Assembly (NCBI RefSeq): GCF_014284275.1
Contig: NZ_JACOFU010000004.1
Span: forward strand, 124,001-188,000
DNA from: Affinundibacterium amnicola
GTDB lineage: Bacteria > Pseudomonadota > Gammaproteobacteria > Burkholderiales > Burkholderiaceae_D
DNA length: 64,000 bases
Direction: 5' to 3'
Positions 56,000 through 64,000 of the stretch are shown here, one piece after another. The notes beneath the pieces were generated by a model, which made no database searches, was not told the DNA's origin, and saw only the letters and a program-made list of their open reading frames with translations. Numbering within the stretch: position 1 is the stretch's first letter; every line of letters begins with the position of its first letter. The position numbers were made by a program, and so were the translations under genes.

Positions 56000-56686
56000 A
56001 TGATTGAATTCCAACATGTGACCAAAGCCTATGCCAATGATATCTACGCTTTACGCGATGTTTCTTTAACGATAGGCGATGGCGAATTGGTTTTCTTGGC
56101 TGGCCCATCGGGTGCGGGCAAATCAACCTTATTACGCATGATTGCTGGCTTAGAGAAACCCAGCAGCGGCATGGTACTGATGAATGGTCAAAACATCGGC
56201 CAATTGAAAAGTAGCAGCTTGCCTTATTTACGCCGCAAGTTGGGCTTGATTTTGCAGGGCCAAGGTTTGTTACTAGATCGTAGCGTATTGGCGAATGTCA
56301 TGCTGCCGATGATCGTGGTTGGTGAATCCACCAACGAAGCTGAAACCCGCGCCTGTGCCGCCTTGGATCGCTTAAATATTCTGGACAAAGCGCTTGCCTC
56401 GCCACTGGCCTTATCTGGCGGCGAACAACAACGCGTCGCCATTGCCCGCGCCATCGTCAATCGTCCCAAAATCATTTTGGCAGACGAACCTACCGCTTAT
56501 TTAGACCGCGATAATGCCATCATCGTGATCAATGCCTTAAAAGCATTTCAACGTTCGGGCGTCACTTGCATTATTTCTAGTCACGATGAGCAATTTTTAG
56601 ATCAGGCCAATCGCGTGATTTATTTGAGCAAAGGCGAAGTTACTGACTCCTGGACCTCATCAGTCGAGCCAGCTGTTGCCGCTTAA
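56000..56686 (+). CDS. ftsE: Cell-division ABC ATPase FtsE
   Basis: The 228-residue ATPase couples ATP hydrolysis to septal peptidoglycan hydrolase activation through FtsX. Motifs: Walker A GPSGAGKST, signature LSGGEQQRVAIARA, Walker B ILADEPTAYLD and H-loop SSHDEQF. It begins 33 bp after ftsY and ends 20 bp before ftsX. Confidence 0.96.
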   Translation: MIEFQHVTKAYANDIYALRDVSLTIGDGELVFLAGPSGAGKSTLLRMIAGLEKPSSGMVLMNGQNIGQLKSSSLPYLRRKLGLILQGQGLLLDRSVLANVMLPMIVVGESTNEAETRACAALDRLNILDKALASPLALSGGEQQRVAIARAIVNRPKIILADEPTAYLDRDNAIIVINALKAFQRSGVTCIISSHDEQFLDQANRVIYLSKGEVTDSWTSSVEPAVAA

Positions 56687-56706
56687 ATCAGATTTCAAGG
56701 ATAGAT

Positions 56707-57624
56707 ATGACCAACTGGTTCCGCCAACATGCTTACGCGATGCGCAGTGCGTTTACCCATTTACGCGCAGCGCCTGGCAATTTTTTGTTTAATGTTTTAG
56801 TCATCGCAATCGCCCTATCCTTACCCATAGCGGGCTTAACAGTTTTAGAAAACATACGCCCTGTCGCCTCACAATTATCGATAGAGCCAGAAGTCAGTGT
56901 CTTTCTCAAACCTGAATTAGCAACAGCAGATGCAGCGGCTTTACAAACACCGATCAAAAAGACCCTAAAGGATTTACAGATCAATGCCAAGCTACGCTTT
57001 GTGGCCAAAGACAAAGCATTGGCAGCGATGGAAGGCACGAATAATCTAGCGGAAGTTTTAGCGACCTTGGGCGGCAATCCTTTGCCCGATGCGTTTGTAC
57101 TGTCTTTATCTAGTGCGGACAGCACGAAAGTTGAGCAGCTCACCAGAGCATTGCAAGGTCTCGATCACGTCGATGTAGTGCAAGTTGACTCCGCATGGGT
57201 AAAACGTCTAGCGGCACTGTTACACGTATTGCAGATGGCCTTACTATTTTTAGCGGGAACTTTAGCAGTGGTTGTGATCGTGGTGATTTTTAATGCGACG
57301 CGCTTACAAGTGATTTCCCATCAAGCCGAGATTAGCGTCAGCCGTATGTTAGGCGCGACGAATAGTTTCATTCATAAGCCGTATTACTATACTGGCGCGA
57401 TGCTAGGTGTGCTAGCGGGTGGCTTGGCCTTAGGTTTAGTTGCACTCTCTTTACAACCGCTGAATCAAGCAATTGCCGAATTCGCCAAATTGTATGCTTC
57501 AGAGTTTCACCTCAGCCCACTTGGCATCTTGCCTAGCCTGGGCTTAATTCTCATCAGTAAGCTACTTGGTTTATGCGGTGCTTACCTCTCGGTACGTCGA
57601 CAATTATCAAAAATAGCCGCCTGA
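56707..57624 (+). CDS. ftsX: Cell-division permease FtsX
   Basis: The 305-residue protein has one membrane segment near the N-terminus (about residues 22-45), a periplasmic loop of about 110 residues (VSVFLKPELATADAAALQ to DVVQVDSAWVKRLAALL) and three more segments after residue 170, the MacB/FtsX fold. It works with FtsE to regulate amidase activators at the septum. It ends 243 bp before rpoH, the classical ftsYEX-rpoH order. Confidence 0.95.
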   Translation: MTNWFRQHAYAMRSAFTHLRAAPGNFLFNVLVIAIALSLPIAGLTVLENIRPVASQLSIEPEVSVFLKPELATADAAALQTPIKKTLKDLQINAKLRFVAKDKALAAMEGTNNLAEVLATLGGNPLPDAFVLSLSSADSTKVEQLTRALQGLDHVDVVQVDSAWVKRLAALLHVLQMALLFLAGTLAVVVIVVIFNATRLQVISHQAEISVSRMLGATNSFIHKPYYYTGAMLGVLAGGLALGLVALSLQPLNQAIAEFAKLYASEFHLSPLGILPSLGLILISKLLGLCGAYLSVRRQLSKIAA

Positions 57625-57734
57625 TCCTGAGGAAAATTCATGCATCAGTGCAACTTTTAGTACCTGATTTGGTCTTATATGCAAATTTCGGCACTGAAAT
57701 GCCAGTGAAAATTAATTTTTTTACAGCAGACACC

Positions 57735-57762
57735 TTGAAATTCCGCAAAATAAACAGATTAT
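57735..57762 (+). promoter_or_regulatory. Sigma-70-like promoter upstream of rpoH
   Basis: TTGAAA (57735-57740, five of six to the -35 consensus), then 16 bp, then GATTAT (57757-57762, four of six to -10). Its -10 directly abuts the CIRCE element, so the start site would fall within CIRCE. This is the same arrangement as at HrcA-repressed groESL promoters. Confidence 0.5.
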
Positions 57763-57788
57763 TAGCACTCATGCCGATTGAGTGCTAA
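57762..57788 (+). promoter_or_regulatory. CIRCE operator (HrcA-binding site) upstream of rpoH
   Basis: TTAGCACTC (57762-57770), then nine bases ATGCCGATT, then GAGTGCTAA (57780-57788). This is a perfect match to the CIRCE consensus TTAGCACTC-N9-GAGTGCTAA. HrcA, the repressor that binds CIRCE, would block the adjacent promoter, linking heat-shock repression to sigma-32 synthesis. hrcA is not in this window. Confidence 0.93.
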
Positions 57789-57803
57789 TATTAGAACTTG
57801 AAG

Positions 57804-57862
57804 GTACCAGAAAATGTTTTTGGTACGGCTCTATAGATACAATCTGATTTGATATCAGGAGG
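57804..57862 (+). promoter_or_regulatory. Leader hairpins of rpoH that may affect the ribosome-binding site
   Basis: GTACCA (57804-57809) pairs with TGGTAC (57821-57826) with extra A-T pairs inside, and CTGAT (57844-57848) pairs with ATCAG (57854-57858), whose last bases are the start of AGGAGG (57857-57862). The second hairpin could partly hide the Shine-Dalgarno at low temperature. It is a weak, unproven thermometer candidate. Confidence 0.3.
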
Positions 57863-57866
57863 AAAC

Positions 57867-58766
57867 ATGACACAAACATCAGCACAAGGCATTTTGCGTT
57901 CTTCGGACAGCACCGCTTTAGCACTGGGGTTTTCCGGCACCTTAGGCAATATTGATGCCTATATTTCTGCGGTCAATCGTTTGCCTATGTTATCGCACGA
58001 AGAAGAAATCGATCTGGCGACAAAATTAAAATTACATAATGATCTGAACGCTGCGCAACAATTAGTTATGTCGCACTTGCGTCTGGTTGTCTCGATTGCA
58101 CGTGGCTACTTGGGCTATGGTTTGCCACACGCAGACTTAATTCAAGAAGGCAATATCGGTTTGATGAAAGCAGTCAAGCGTTTCGATCCAGATCAAGGTG
58201 TGCGTTTGGTTTCTTATGCCATGCATTGGATCAAAGCCGAGATGCATGAATACATCTTGAAAAACTGGCGCTTGGTGAAAGTCGCAACGACAAAAGCACA
58301 ACGTAAATTGTTCTTTAATCTGCGCTCGAATAAAGAAGGTCTGGATTCCATGACACCTTCGCAGATCGACAGCTTGGCGAGTAAGCTTGATGTCAAACGT
58401 GAAGACGTGATTGAGATGGAAATGCGTTTGTCCGGTCGCGATGTTGCTTTGGAAGGTTCTAGCGATGACGAAGATGAAAAATTTGCGCCGATTGCTTACT
58501 TAAAAACCGATGCTGGCGAACCAACCAATGTCATCGAAGCGCAGCAATACGATCGCTTGCAAGGTGAAGGCTTAGAATCAGCATTAGCGAAACTAGACCC
58601 ACGCTCCCGCCGCATCATCGAATCGCGCTGGTTGCAAAATGATGATGGCTCTGGTGCCACTTTGCATGAATTAGCGGATGAATATGGTGTTTCTGCAGAG
58701 CGCATTCGCCAAATCGAAAGCGCTGCGTTAAAGAAAATGAAAACTGCACTTACTGAATTTGCGTAA
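57867..58766 (+). CDS. rpoH: RNA polymerase heat-shock sigma factor RpoH (sigma-32)
   Basis: The 299-residue sigma factor directs transcription of heat-shock genes. It has the region 1.2/2 stretch (LPMLSHEEEIDLATKLKLHNDLNAAQQLVMSHLRLVVSIARGYLGYGLPHADLIQEGNIGLMKAVKRFDPDQGVRLVSYAMHWIKAEM) and region 4 helix-turn-helix (LHELADEYGVSAERIRQIESAALKKMK). A QRKLFFNLR segment, the RpoH box, is present. I chose the ATG at 57867 because AGGAGG is 4 bases upstream; the frame's TTG at 57849 has none. Its promoter carries a CIRCE operator. It ends at a terminator. Confidence 0.96.
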   Translation: MTQTSAQGILRSSDSTALALGFSGTLGNIDAYISAVNRLPMLSHEEEIDLATKLKLHNDLNAAQQLVMSHLRLVVSIARGYLGYGLPHADLIQEGNIGLMKAVKRFDPDQGVRLVSYAMHWIKAEMHEYILKNWRLVKVATTKAQRKLFFNLRSNKEGLDSMTPSQIDSLASKLDVKREDVIEMEMRLSGRDVALEGSSDDEDEKFAPIAYLKTDAGEPTNVIEAQQYDRLQGEGLESALAKLDPRSRRIIESRWLQNDDGSGATLHELADEYGVSAERIRQIESAALKKMKTALTEFA

Positions 58767-58794
58767 GCGATAGCAATTTCTATTAGGTATACGC

Positions 58795-58820
58795 AAAAGG
58801 CACTCAATTGAGTGCCTTTT
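58795..58820. terminator. Bidirectional terminator between rpoH and the SCO gene
   Basis: AAAAGGCACTCAA (58795-58807) is followed directly by its reverse complement TTGAGTGCCTTTT, a perfect 26-bp palindrome with A/T-runs on both ends. The genes on both sides are convergent. Confidence 0.9.
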
Positions 58821-58860
58821 GTTTTATACGCTTCACTACTCACAATGCAGATCTGAAGCT

Positions 58861-59472
58861 CTACTTCAATAAGATTTGCAAATCATGCACGATAGTTTCT
58901 GTTTTTTGTCCGTATTGAATATATAAACGAATCCTGCCTTGCGGATCAAACACATAGCTCGCCGCCGTATGATCCATGGTGTAGCTATCAGGTGTTTTGC
59001 CAGGGCTCTTTTGATAGAACACTTTAAATTCTTTCGCAACCTTGGCCGTTGCTTCCGCATTCCCATAAAGGCCTAAAAAGCGTTTATCAAAATTCGGTAC
59101 ATAAGCAGCCAATAGCTCTTGCGTATCGCGCTCTGGATCTACTGTTACGAATAATACTTGCACACGCTCAGCCAAAGGGCCAAGCTGAGTCATGACCTTA
59201 GACATCTCAAACATGGTGGTTGGGCAAACGTCAGGACATTGCGTATAACCAAAAAACAAAACCACCGCCTTGCCTTTAAAATCTGCCAAGCTACGTGGTT
59301 GACCATTCTGATCAATCAAGGCGAAATCCTTAGCGTAAGAAAGACCCGTCAGATCGGTATTCAAGAATTTCTCTTCTGGCTTATTGCATGCACTCAATAT
59401 CAAACCAGCCGCAAGAGCTAAACCGCCAGAAACAATTCGCGTCCAAACAGAACGTCTAGAAAGTGTTTTCAT
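58861..59472 (-). CDS. SCO1/SenC copper chaperone for cytochrome oxidase
   Basis: The 203-residue thioredoxin-fold protein delivers copper to the CuA centre of cytochrome c oxidase. It has a lipobox (LSAC, Cys29), the redox/copper motif CPDVC in GYTQCPDVCPTT, and the copper His in TMDHTAASYVF. It is in the periplasm anchored by lipid. It follows ctaB by 1 bp and belongs to the cytochrome oxidase assembly operon. Confidence 0.93.
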   Translation of the reverse strand: MKTLSRRSVWTRIVSGGLALAAGLILSACNKPEEKFLNTDLTGLSYAKDFALIDQNGQPRSLADFKGKAVVLFFGYTQCPDVCPTTMFEMSKVMTQLGPLAERVQVLFVTVDPERDTQELLAAYVPNFDKRFLGLYGNAEATAKVAKEFKVFYQKSPGKTPDSYTMDHTAASYVFDPQGRIRLYIQYGQKTETIVHDLQILLK

Positions 59473-59473
59473 A

Positions 59474-60358
59474 TCAAAATTTAATGTAATGATCGACCAG
59501 TAATGCGGCGAACAATAAGGAGAGATAGACTATCGAAAACGTGAAGGTTTTACGCGCTAACACATCATCGTAATGGCGATAAATGCGCCACGCGTACCAT
59601 AAGAATCCCAGCCCCAAAATCACTGCGCTCACCAAATAGATGATGCCACTCATCTTGACTGCATAAGGCAATAAGGTCGTTGCGAACAACGCGATGGTGT
59701 ACAGCCAAATATGGAAACGTGTGAACTCAAGGCCGTGCGTAATCGGTAACATTGGCAAACCTGATTTCGCATAGTCATCTCGGCGATACATCGCCAGCGC
59801 CCAAAAATGTGGTGGTGTCCAAACAAAAATAATTAACACCAATAACCAGGCTTGCATTGGCACTTCATTGGCAATCGCAGCCCAACCTAAAGCTGGCGGC
59901 ATCGCGCCAGATAAACCACCGATGACGATGTTTTGTGGGGTCGCAGGTTTTAAGATAATCGTGTAAATCACAGCGTAGCCAACAAAAGTAACGAAGGTCA
60001 GCCACATCGTGAGCGGATTGACCAAGGCATATAAAATCCACATGCCTGCGCCACCTATCAGAAATGAGAAAACGAGAATCTGCTTGGTACTCATTTCACC
60101 TTGCGCGCTAGGGCGACGCGCTGTGCGTGCCATGCGCGCATCAATTTCGCGCTCTACTAAACAATTGACCGCAAAAGCAGCACCTGCTAGCAACCAAATG
60201 CCTATCGTCGCAGCCAGCACGATGCGCCAGTCAGGCAAATCTGGGGTGGCCAAAAACATGCCGATCACAGCACAAAAAACAGCAAGCTGGGTAACACGTG
60301 GCTTGGTGAGTGCCACATATTGAGAAAAGCGATTTAACAAAGTACTTTGAGTTGTCAT
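59474..60358 (-). CDS. ctaB: Protoheme IX farnesyltransferase (heme O synthase)
   Basis: The 294-residue membrane enzyme attaches a farnesyl group to heme B, giving heme O. It is a UbiA-type prenyltransferase with the Asp-rich motifs in [19 protein letters not shown] (near residue 65) and [23 protein letters not shown] (near residue 180). It has about nine membrane segments. It ends 1 bp before the SCO gene on the minus strand and follows ctaA by 9 bp. Confidence 0.96.
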   Translation of the reverse strand: MTTQSTLLNRFSQYVALTKPRVTQLAVFCAVIGMFLATPDLPDWRIVLAATIGIWLLAGAAFAVNCLVEREIDARMARTARRPSAQGEMSTKQILVFSFLIGGAGMWILYALVNPLTMWLTFVTFVGYAVIYTIILKPATPQNIVIGGLSGAMPPALGWAAIANEVPMQAWLLVLIIFVWTPPHFWALAMYRRDDYAKSGLPMLPITHGLEFTRFHIWLYTIALFATTLLPYAVKMSGIIYLVSAVILGLGFLWYAWRIYRHYDDVLARKTFTFSIVYLSLLFAALLVDHYIKF

Positions 60359-60367
60359 TGGGTGCGA

Positions 60368-61432
60368 TTAAGATTCATTAGCAACGCTGGAGCGAACCCG
60401 ATAGTTTAACATGCTCAGCAACAGCACAAGCACTGCGGCACCTGCATTATGCAAAACAGCAATCGCAAGTGGCCAAGAGAAATAGATTGTCGCTACGCCT
60501 GTTATCAATTGCATCAGTAAAACCGCCAAAACGGCATTTGATAGTGTTTTTGTATTGGCATGCTTCCGGCTTAAAAAAGCGACATAACCAAGCACAGCAA
60601 ACACGATCCATGCAAAACTACGATGCACCCAGTGAATCGTAATCAGCGCTGAAAAAGGTAAGAAATCTCCGCTACCAGTGCGCCCTAATTCGCGCCACAA
60701 AACATAAGCGTGCTCAAAATCAAGCTGCGGAACAAGTTCGCCATTACACAATGGATAATCGTGACATGCGAGCGCTGCATAGTTAGTACTGACCCAACCG
60801 CCAAGTGCAACTTGTATCAATAAAATGATGAAAGCGATCGGTAAGAGCTTATACAAGGGCCGCGAATAATTAGTCTCAGAGCGCGAGGATTCCCGCTGCC
60901 ATGCCCACGCCAACATCGACAAAATAATCAGTGCCAAGATTAAATGGATGGTGACGATAATTGGCTGCAACTTCATCGTCACGGTCCACTTGCCAAACGC
61001 TCCTTGAATGCCAACCAAGACAAACAAACTGGTTGCTAGCCAAGGAGAAAATGGACGGGTCTTACGCTGCCACCAAGCGATACCCATTTGCAGCATAATC
61101 AAGAAACCCACGCTCATGGCAAGGTAGCGATGAATCATTTCTATCCATGCTTTCGCTACCGTCACAGGACCAGTCGGCAAAAGACTTTCCGCAGCTTTGA
61201 TTTCACTATGTGCTTGGAATGGATTCGCCTCTCCATAGCAACCAGGCCAATCGGGACAGCCCAAACCGGAATCCGTTAGACGCGTGAACGCGCCAAAAAT
61301 AATCAGATCGAAAGTTAAGAAAAGCGTGACAGCGATTAGCTTTTTATACTTATTCTGCTCTTTTGAAAACAGGACGAAAGCGAGCGGAATCACCGCAAAC
61401 AAGATCCCAATGATGGCAAGTTGAAGTAGCAT
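60368..61432 (-). CDS. ctaA: Heme A synthase (COX15/CtaA)
   Basis: The 354-residue membrane enzyme oxidises heme O to heme A. It has eight membrane segments with conserved His ligands: GAFTRLTDSGLGCPDWPGCYG near residue 40, EMIHRYLAMSVG, IVTIHLILALI, TIHWVHRSFAW and AVLHNAGAAVL. I chose the start at the ATG at 61432, directly before the first membrane helix, because the longer frame (to 61513) would overlap the upstream gene by 65 bases. It lies 16 bp after that gene. Confidence 0.93.
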   Translation of the reverse strand: MLLQLAIIGILFAVIPLAFVLFSKEQNKYKKLIAVTLFLTFDLIIFGAFTRLTDSGLGCPDWPGCYGEANPFQAHSEIKAAESLLPTGPVTVAKAWIEMIHRYLAMSVGFLIMLQMGIAWWQRKTRPFSPWLATSLFVLVGIQGAFGKWTVTMKLQPIIVTIHLILALIILSMLAWAWQRESSRSETNYSRPLYKLLPIAFIILLIQVALGGWVSTNYAALACHDYPLCNGELVPQLDFEHAYVLWRELGRTGSGDFLPFSALITIHWVHRSFAWIVFAVLGYVAFLSRKHANTKTLSNAVLAVLLMQLITGVATIYFSWPLAIAVLHNAGAAVLVLLLSMLNYRVRSSVANES

Positions 61433-61448
61433 GATATGGATTAATGAA

Positions 61449-62042
61449 TTAGCCGATTGCCGATGCCCTGAGCAGCTTAGACAAGTCTTTTTTGATCTTA
61501 TTCGGATCAGCATCTTTTGGATAACGCATCATCAAATTACCCAAAGGATCAACGAGATATATATGGTCATGAAGATTGGTACCCAACTCCGTTGGCAGCC
61601 ATTTTTCTAACTTGCTTTTATCACTGCGGAGTAAATGTGTGCCGGCGATACCTGGTTTTAATTTTTCTGCGACTGCTTGCGCATCAGTGATCAACCAAAC
61701 TCTTTCTATGCGATCCATATTCTTGCCTTGCGCCAGGCGCAATTGGCGGATCTCCAGCAGTTTACGCTGGCAAACTTCAGCGCAACTAGCATCATCTATT
61801 TGTAATATCAGCCACTTACCTTTTAAACTGCTGAGCTCAATAACTTTGCCTTCTTCACTTTGCAAACCCAAAGTTGGCATAGGATGTTGGCGCGGATCAA
61901 TTAAGCTACCATAATTGTTTTTCGGGCCTGGCTTAATCACGTAATAAGTGAAATACGATGCGATCAATGGCGATGCGCACACCGCCAAAACCGCTAGCAA
62001 TTTCCAACGACCAGCAGTTTTTTTATTTTCTGTTTTTTCCAC
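61449..62042 (-). CDS. Membrane-anchored SCO-like thioredoxin-fold protein
   Basis: The 197-residue protein has one N-terminal membrane helix (LLAVLAVCASPLIASYFTYYVI) and a thioredoxin/SCO-like domain with a Cys pair in DDASCAEVCQRKLLEIRQLR and a His in NLHDHIYLVDPLG near the C-terminus. The CxxxC and His spacing recalls SCO copper chaperones, and the neighbours are all oxidase assembly genes. I chose GTG at 62042 because AGGA lies 7 bases upstream; the frame opens with TTG at 62060. The gene overlaps the SURF1 stop by 20 bases, which indicates coupling. Exact role is unknown. Confidence 0.8.
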   Translation of the reverse strand: MEKTENKKTAGRWKLLAVLAVCASPLIASYFTYYVIKPGPKNNYGSLIDPRQHPMPTLGLQSEEGKVIELSSLKGKWLILQIDDASCAEVCQRKLLEIRQLRLAQGKNMDRIERVWLITDAQAVAEKLKPGIAGTHLLRSDKSKLEKWLPTELGTNLHDHIYLVDPLGNLMMRYPKDADPNKIKKDLSKLLRASAIG

Positions 62043-62742
62043 GACGAATTCCTGTAACAACGAAAAAGATGGCTGCCATCAAAGCCAAGCCATACCATTG
62101 AAATGCATAAGCACGATGTTTATCTGACCCAGCCGACGGCTTTGGCCAATCACGTATCAAACCATCACTAGCATTGGATGTTTGCTCCAATACCTTATCA
62201 ACTATTGCCAATCCAGTTTGCTTGCGCAAATCATCAAATGGCACACTTTGAACTATGCTGGCGGGCTTTAAGATCTCAGATTTTCCGAGCTGCATAGTGC
62301 GATCTAATTGATCACGAACGACACCCTCGATCTCAATGATGCCTTGATCAGTCAGCAAAGTGGGTATTTTAGTCCGTTCCACTGGATTGCGCTGCAGCCA
62401 GCCACGCGCCACCAAGACCGATTGTTTGCTTCCATCAATCTTAAATGGCATGAGAACATAGAATCCGGCCACGCCATAAAGGGGGCGATTATCCAGATAC
62501 AAAGACCAGTCACGCGCAAACTGGCCTTTAAGTTTTACTTTTTGAAATGCTCGCAAGCGGCCGAAATCTTGCGAACCACTCAGGACAACAGGCGCTTGTC
62601 GTAATTGCTCCTGCATGACCGCGGCAATCGCTTCCTTTTCCTCTGCTCGCCTAGTCTGCCAATTTCCCAATGCAATACCAGTCGCACATAATATTGCCGT
62701 GGCAAGCAAGGGCAAGATACGAATCAATCGGGACTTAAGCAT
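62023..62742 (-). CDS. SURF1-family cytochrome oxidase assembly protein
   Basis: The 239-residue protein has two membrane helices at the ends, residues 8-24 (LLATAILCATGIALGNWQ) and 213-230 (FQWYGLALMAAIFFVVTGIR), around a periplasmic domain with the SURF1 pattern LGNWQTRRAEEKEA, RDWSLYLDNRPLYGVAGFYVLMPF and VARGWLQRNP. It inserts heme A into oxidase subunit I. It is divergent from the small twin-TM gene at 62776. Confidence 0.94.
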   Translation of the reverse strand: MLKSRLIRILPLLATAILCATGIALGNWQTRRAEEKEAIAAVMQEQLRQAPVVLSGSQDFGRLRAFQKVKLKGQFARDWSLYLDNRPLYGVAGFYVLMPFKIDGSKQSVLVARGWLQRNPVERTKIPTLLTDQGIIEIEGVVRDQLDRTMQLGKSEILKPASIVQSVPFDDLRKQTGLAIVDKVLEQTSNASDGLIRDWPKPSAGSDKHRAYAFQWYGLALMAAIFFVVTGIRRGKNRK

Positions 62743-62775
62743 TACAATAGCTCTTTTGCGGAAAAAGTGATTATC

Positions 62776-62976
62776 ATGAAAATTCTGGTTGCCATCGCCT
62801 TCTTACTCATTTTTTTTAGTTTAGGCTCAGCTTTAGTTTATCTAATGAAAGACAAAGGAAAAAGCAATCGTACCGTAAAGGCTTTGGCTTTTCGCGTCGG
62901 TTTTTCCGTGAGTCTATTTGTGTTAATTTTGATCGCTAATCACTATGGATTAATCCAGCCCACAGGAATTCGCTAA
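62776..62976 (+). CDS. DUF2909-type small twin-membrane protein
   Basis: The 66-residue protein has two membrane helices: KILVAIAFLLIFFSLGSALVYLM and VGFSVSLFVLILIANHYGL, joined by a positively charged loop KDKGKSNRTVKALAFR. DUF2909 'twin transmembrane helix' proteins are found next to cox3 and surf1 in Betaproteobacteria, but their function is unknown. I chose the ATG at 62776 over the in-frame GTG at 62767. It is on the plus strand between divergent SURF1 and convergent cox3. Confidence 0.82.
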   Translation: MKILVAIAFLLIFFSLGSALVYLMKDKGKSNRTVKALAFRVGFSVSLFVLILIANHYGLIQPTGIR

Positions 62977-63003
62977 ATCAAACAGTTTTACGATAAGCCA
63001 CAT

Positions 63004-63038
63004 GAAGAAAAAGCCGCACACAGTGCGGCTTTTTCTTC
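63004..63038. terminator. Bidirectional terminator between the twin-TM gene and cox3
   Basis: GAAGAAAAAGCCGCAC (63004-63019) and GTGCGGCTTTTTCTTC (63023-63038) are a perfect 16-bp inverse pair around ACA. It closes the plus-strand DUF2909 gene and the minus-strand cox3 gene. Confidence 0.93.
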
Positions 63039-63063
63039 AACTGTATTAATTCAGCAGTGGCGA

Positions 63064-63924
63064 TTATAACCAGTACACAACGACATACAAGCCCAACCAT
63101 ACCACGTCGACAAAGTGCCAGTACCAAGCTGCGCCTTCAAATGCAAAATGATTCTCTGCTGTGAAGTGCCCCTTCATCAAGCGATACAGAACAACTGACA
63201 ACATAATCGCGCCCATCGTGACGTGGAAACCATGGAAGCCAGTTAACATAAAGAATGTAGAACCATAGATGCCAGAGGTCAATTTCAAATTCAAATCGCT
63301 GTACGCATGCATGTATTCATAAACTTGGAATCCCATGAAAACTGCACCCAACAAAATGGTGGCAAACAACCAAATGGCTGTTTTAGCGCGAAGACCTTCA
63401 CGAATAGCGTGATGAGAAATCGTTAAAGTCACACCAGATGCCAACAATAACGCGGTATTGATGGTTGGGATTGGGAATGGTCCCATCGTTTTAAACGCTT
63501 CAACCGTACCTGCTGGGCCAACATTACCCCATTGTGCAGCAAAATCCGGCCACAATACTTTGTGATCTAAATCTGCCAACCAAGGCATACTGATGCTACG
63601 CGCATAAAACAAAGCGCCGAAGAATGCGCCGAAGAACATCACTTCAGAAAAAATAAACCAGCTCATACTCCAGCGGAAAGATACGTCAATACGTGCACTG
63701 TATTTTCCACCTTCTGATTCAGCGATCGCATCACCAAACCACTTGTACAATACGACCAAGGTCAAAAAGACACCAGTTAAATTGAGGTAAGCACCCCATG
63801 TGATGCCATTCACCCAGGCAGATGCACCGATCATCGTCAGCAATAAAGTAGTAGCACCTAAGACTGGCCACTGTGAAAGACCTGGCACAAAATAGTAAGG
63901 TGCACTAGCGTTGTGAGAACTCAT
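63064..63924 (-). CDS. ctaE: Cytochrome c oxidase subunit III
   Basis: The 286-residue protein has seven membrane segments and the subunit III signatures FSEVMFFGAFFGALF, SGVTLTISHHAIREG, MLTGFHGFHVTMGAIML and EGAAWYWHFVDVVWLGLYVVVYWL, the last at the C-terminus. It is part of an aa3-type oxidase. I chose the ATG at 63924 because GGGAG is 6 bases upstream, leaving out six residues of the longer frame. The rest of the cox operon lies beyond the window end; 63943-64000 is low-complexity AT-rich DNA. Confidence 0.95.
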   Translation of the reverse strand: MSSHNASAPYYFVPGLSQWPVLGATTLLLTMIGASAWVNGITWGAYLNLTGVFLTLVVLYKWFGDAIAESEGGKYSARIDVSFRWSMSWFIFSEVMFFGAFFGALFYARSISMPWLADLDHKVLWPDFAAQWGNVGPAGTVEAFKTMGPFPIPTINTALLLASGVTLTISHHAIREGLRAKTAIWLFATILLGAVFMGFQVYEYMHAYSDLNLKLTSGIYGSTFFMLTGFHGFHVTMGAIMLSVVLYRLMKGHFTAENHFAFEGAAWYWHFVDVVWLGLYVVVYWL

Positions 63925-64000
63925 TTCCATCTCCCGATACAATTTTTTAGACTCAATTATTAACTAATATTAACTAATTTCTTTAATTTCTTTATTTTGC

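Overview
The window looks like a chromosomal segment of a betaproteobacterium of the Burkholderiales, most likely Oxalobacteraceae and perhaps Undibacterium or a close relative. This is inferred from moderate GC content, the gene order around ssb/uvrA, rsmD-ftsY-ftsE-ftsX-rpoH and the cytochrome oxidase assembly genes, and the protein families present. The genus is a judgement from memory, not a search. I saw no rRNA, tRNA, CRISPR array, prophage or intact insertion sequence.

Region 1 (1-8536) is an assimilatory nitrate/nitrite operon: the 3' part of the nitrate-binding protein gene, permease, ATPase, nirB, nirD and a nasA-type nitrate reductase. An inverted pair of REP-like palindromes splits nirB from nirD. 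Region 2 (8670-16486) holds a TerC-like DUF475 membrane protein, a lipoprotein with a transglutaminase-like domain plus TPRs, an unknown 107-aa protein, an ornithine cyclodeaminase-family gene divergent from an Lrp/AsnC regulator, an unknown charged protein and a large choice-of-anchor-I-type lipoprotein.

Region 3 (16461-23832) is regulatory and export-related. It has an EAL protein whose upstream region carries a 72-bp MITE with a 5-bp target duplication, then a LytS/LytTR two-component pair divergent from an ABC ATPase and a 1182-aa permease fused to an M1-type zinc peptidase domain.

Region 4 (23981-35345) is the main accessory locus. Nine genes on the minus strand encode two Gfo/Idh/MocA oxidoreductases (one with a Tat signal), a sugar MFS transporter, a PAS-AraC regulator, a TIM-barrel isomerase fused to a DUF1080 (3-keto-glycoside hydrolase-type) domain, a GMC dehydrogenase carrying an Fe-S cysteine motif with its Tat-exported small subunit, and two more TIM-barrel isomerase/eliminase proteins. 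Together they read as a pathway that oxidises a glycoside at C3, cleaves the 3-keto compound without a classical glycosidase and processes the product. No cytochrome c subunit is present and the substrate is unknown.

Region 5 (35691-64000) is mostly core: ssb, an MFS transporter, uvrA, pth, a large TonB-dependent receptor, an SPFH / membrane protein / ribbon-helix-helix set, a MATE pump, ychF, two divergent paralogous exported proteins of unknown function, a GAF-GGEEF diguanylate cyclase, ferredoxin, coaD, rsmD, ftsY, ftsEX, rpoH, and the cytochrome c oxidase biogenesis genes sco, ctaB, ctaA, a SCO-like gene, SURF1, a twin-TM gene and cytochrome oxidase subunit III. A perfect CIRCE operator abuts a sigma-70-like promoter upstream of rpoH, suggesting HrcA control of the heat-shock sigma factor. 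Many gene ends are marked by strong bidirectional hairpin terminators, and several intergenic regions carry REP-like or MITE-like repeats.
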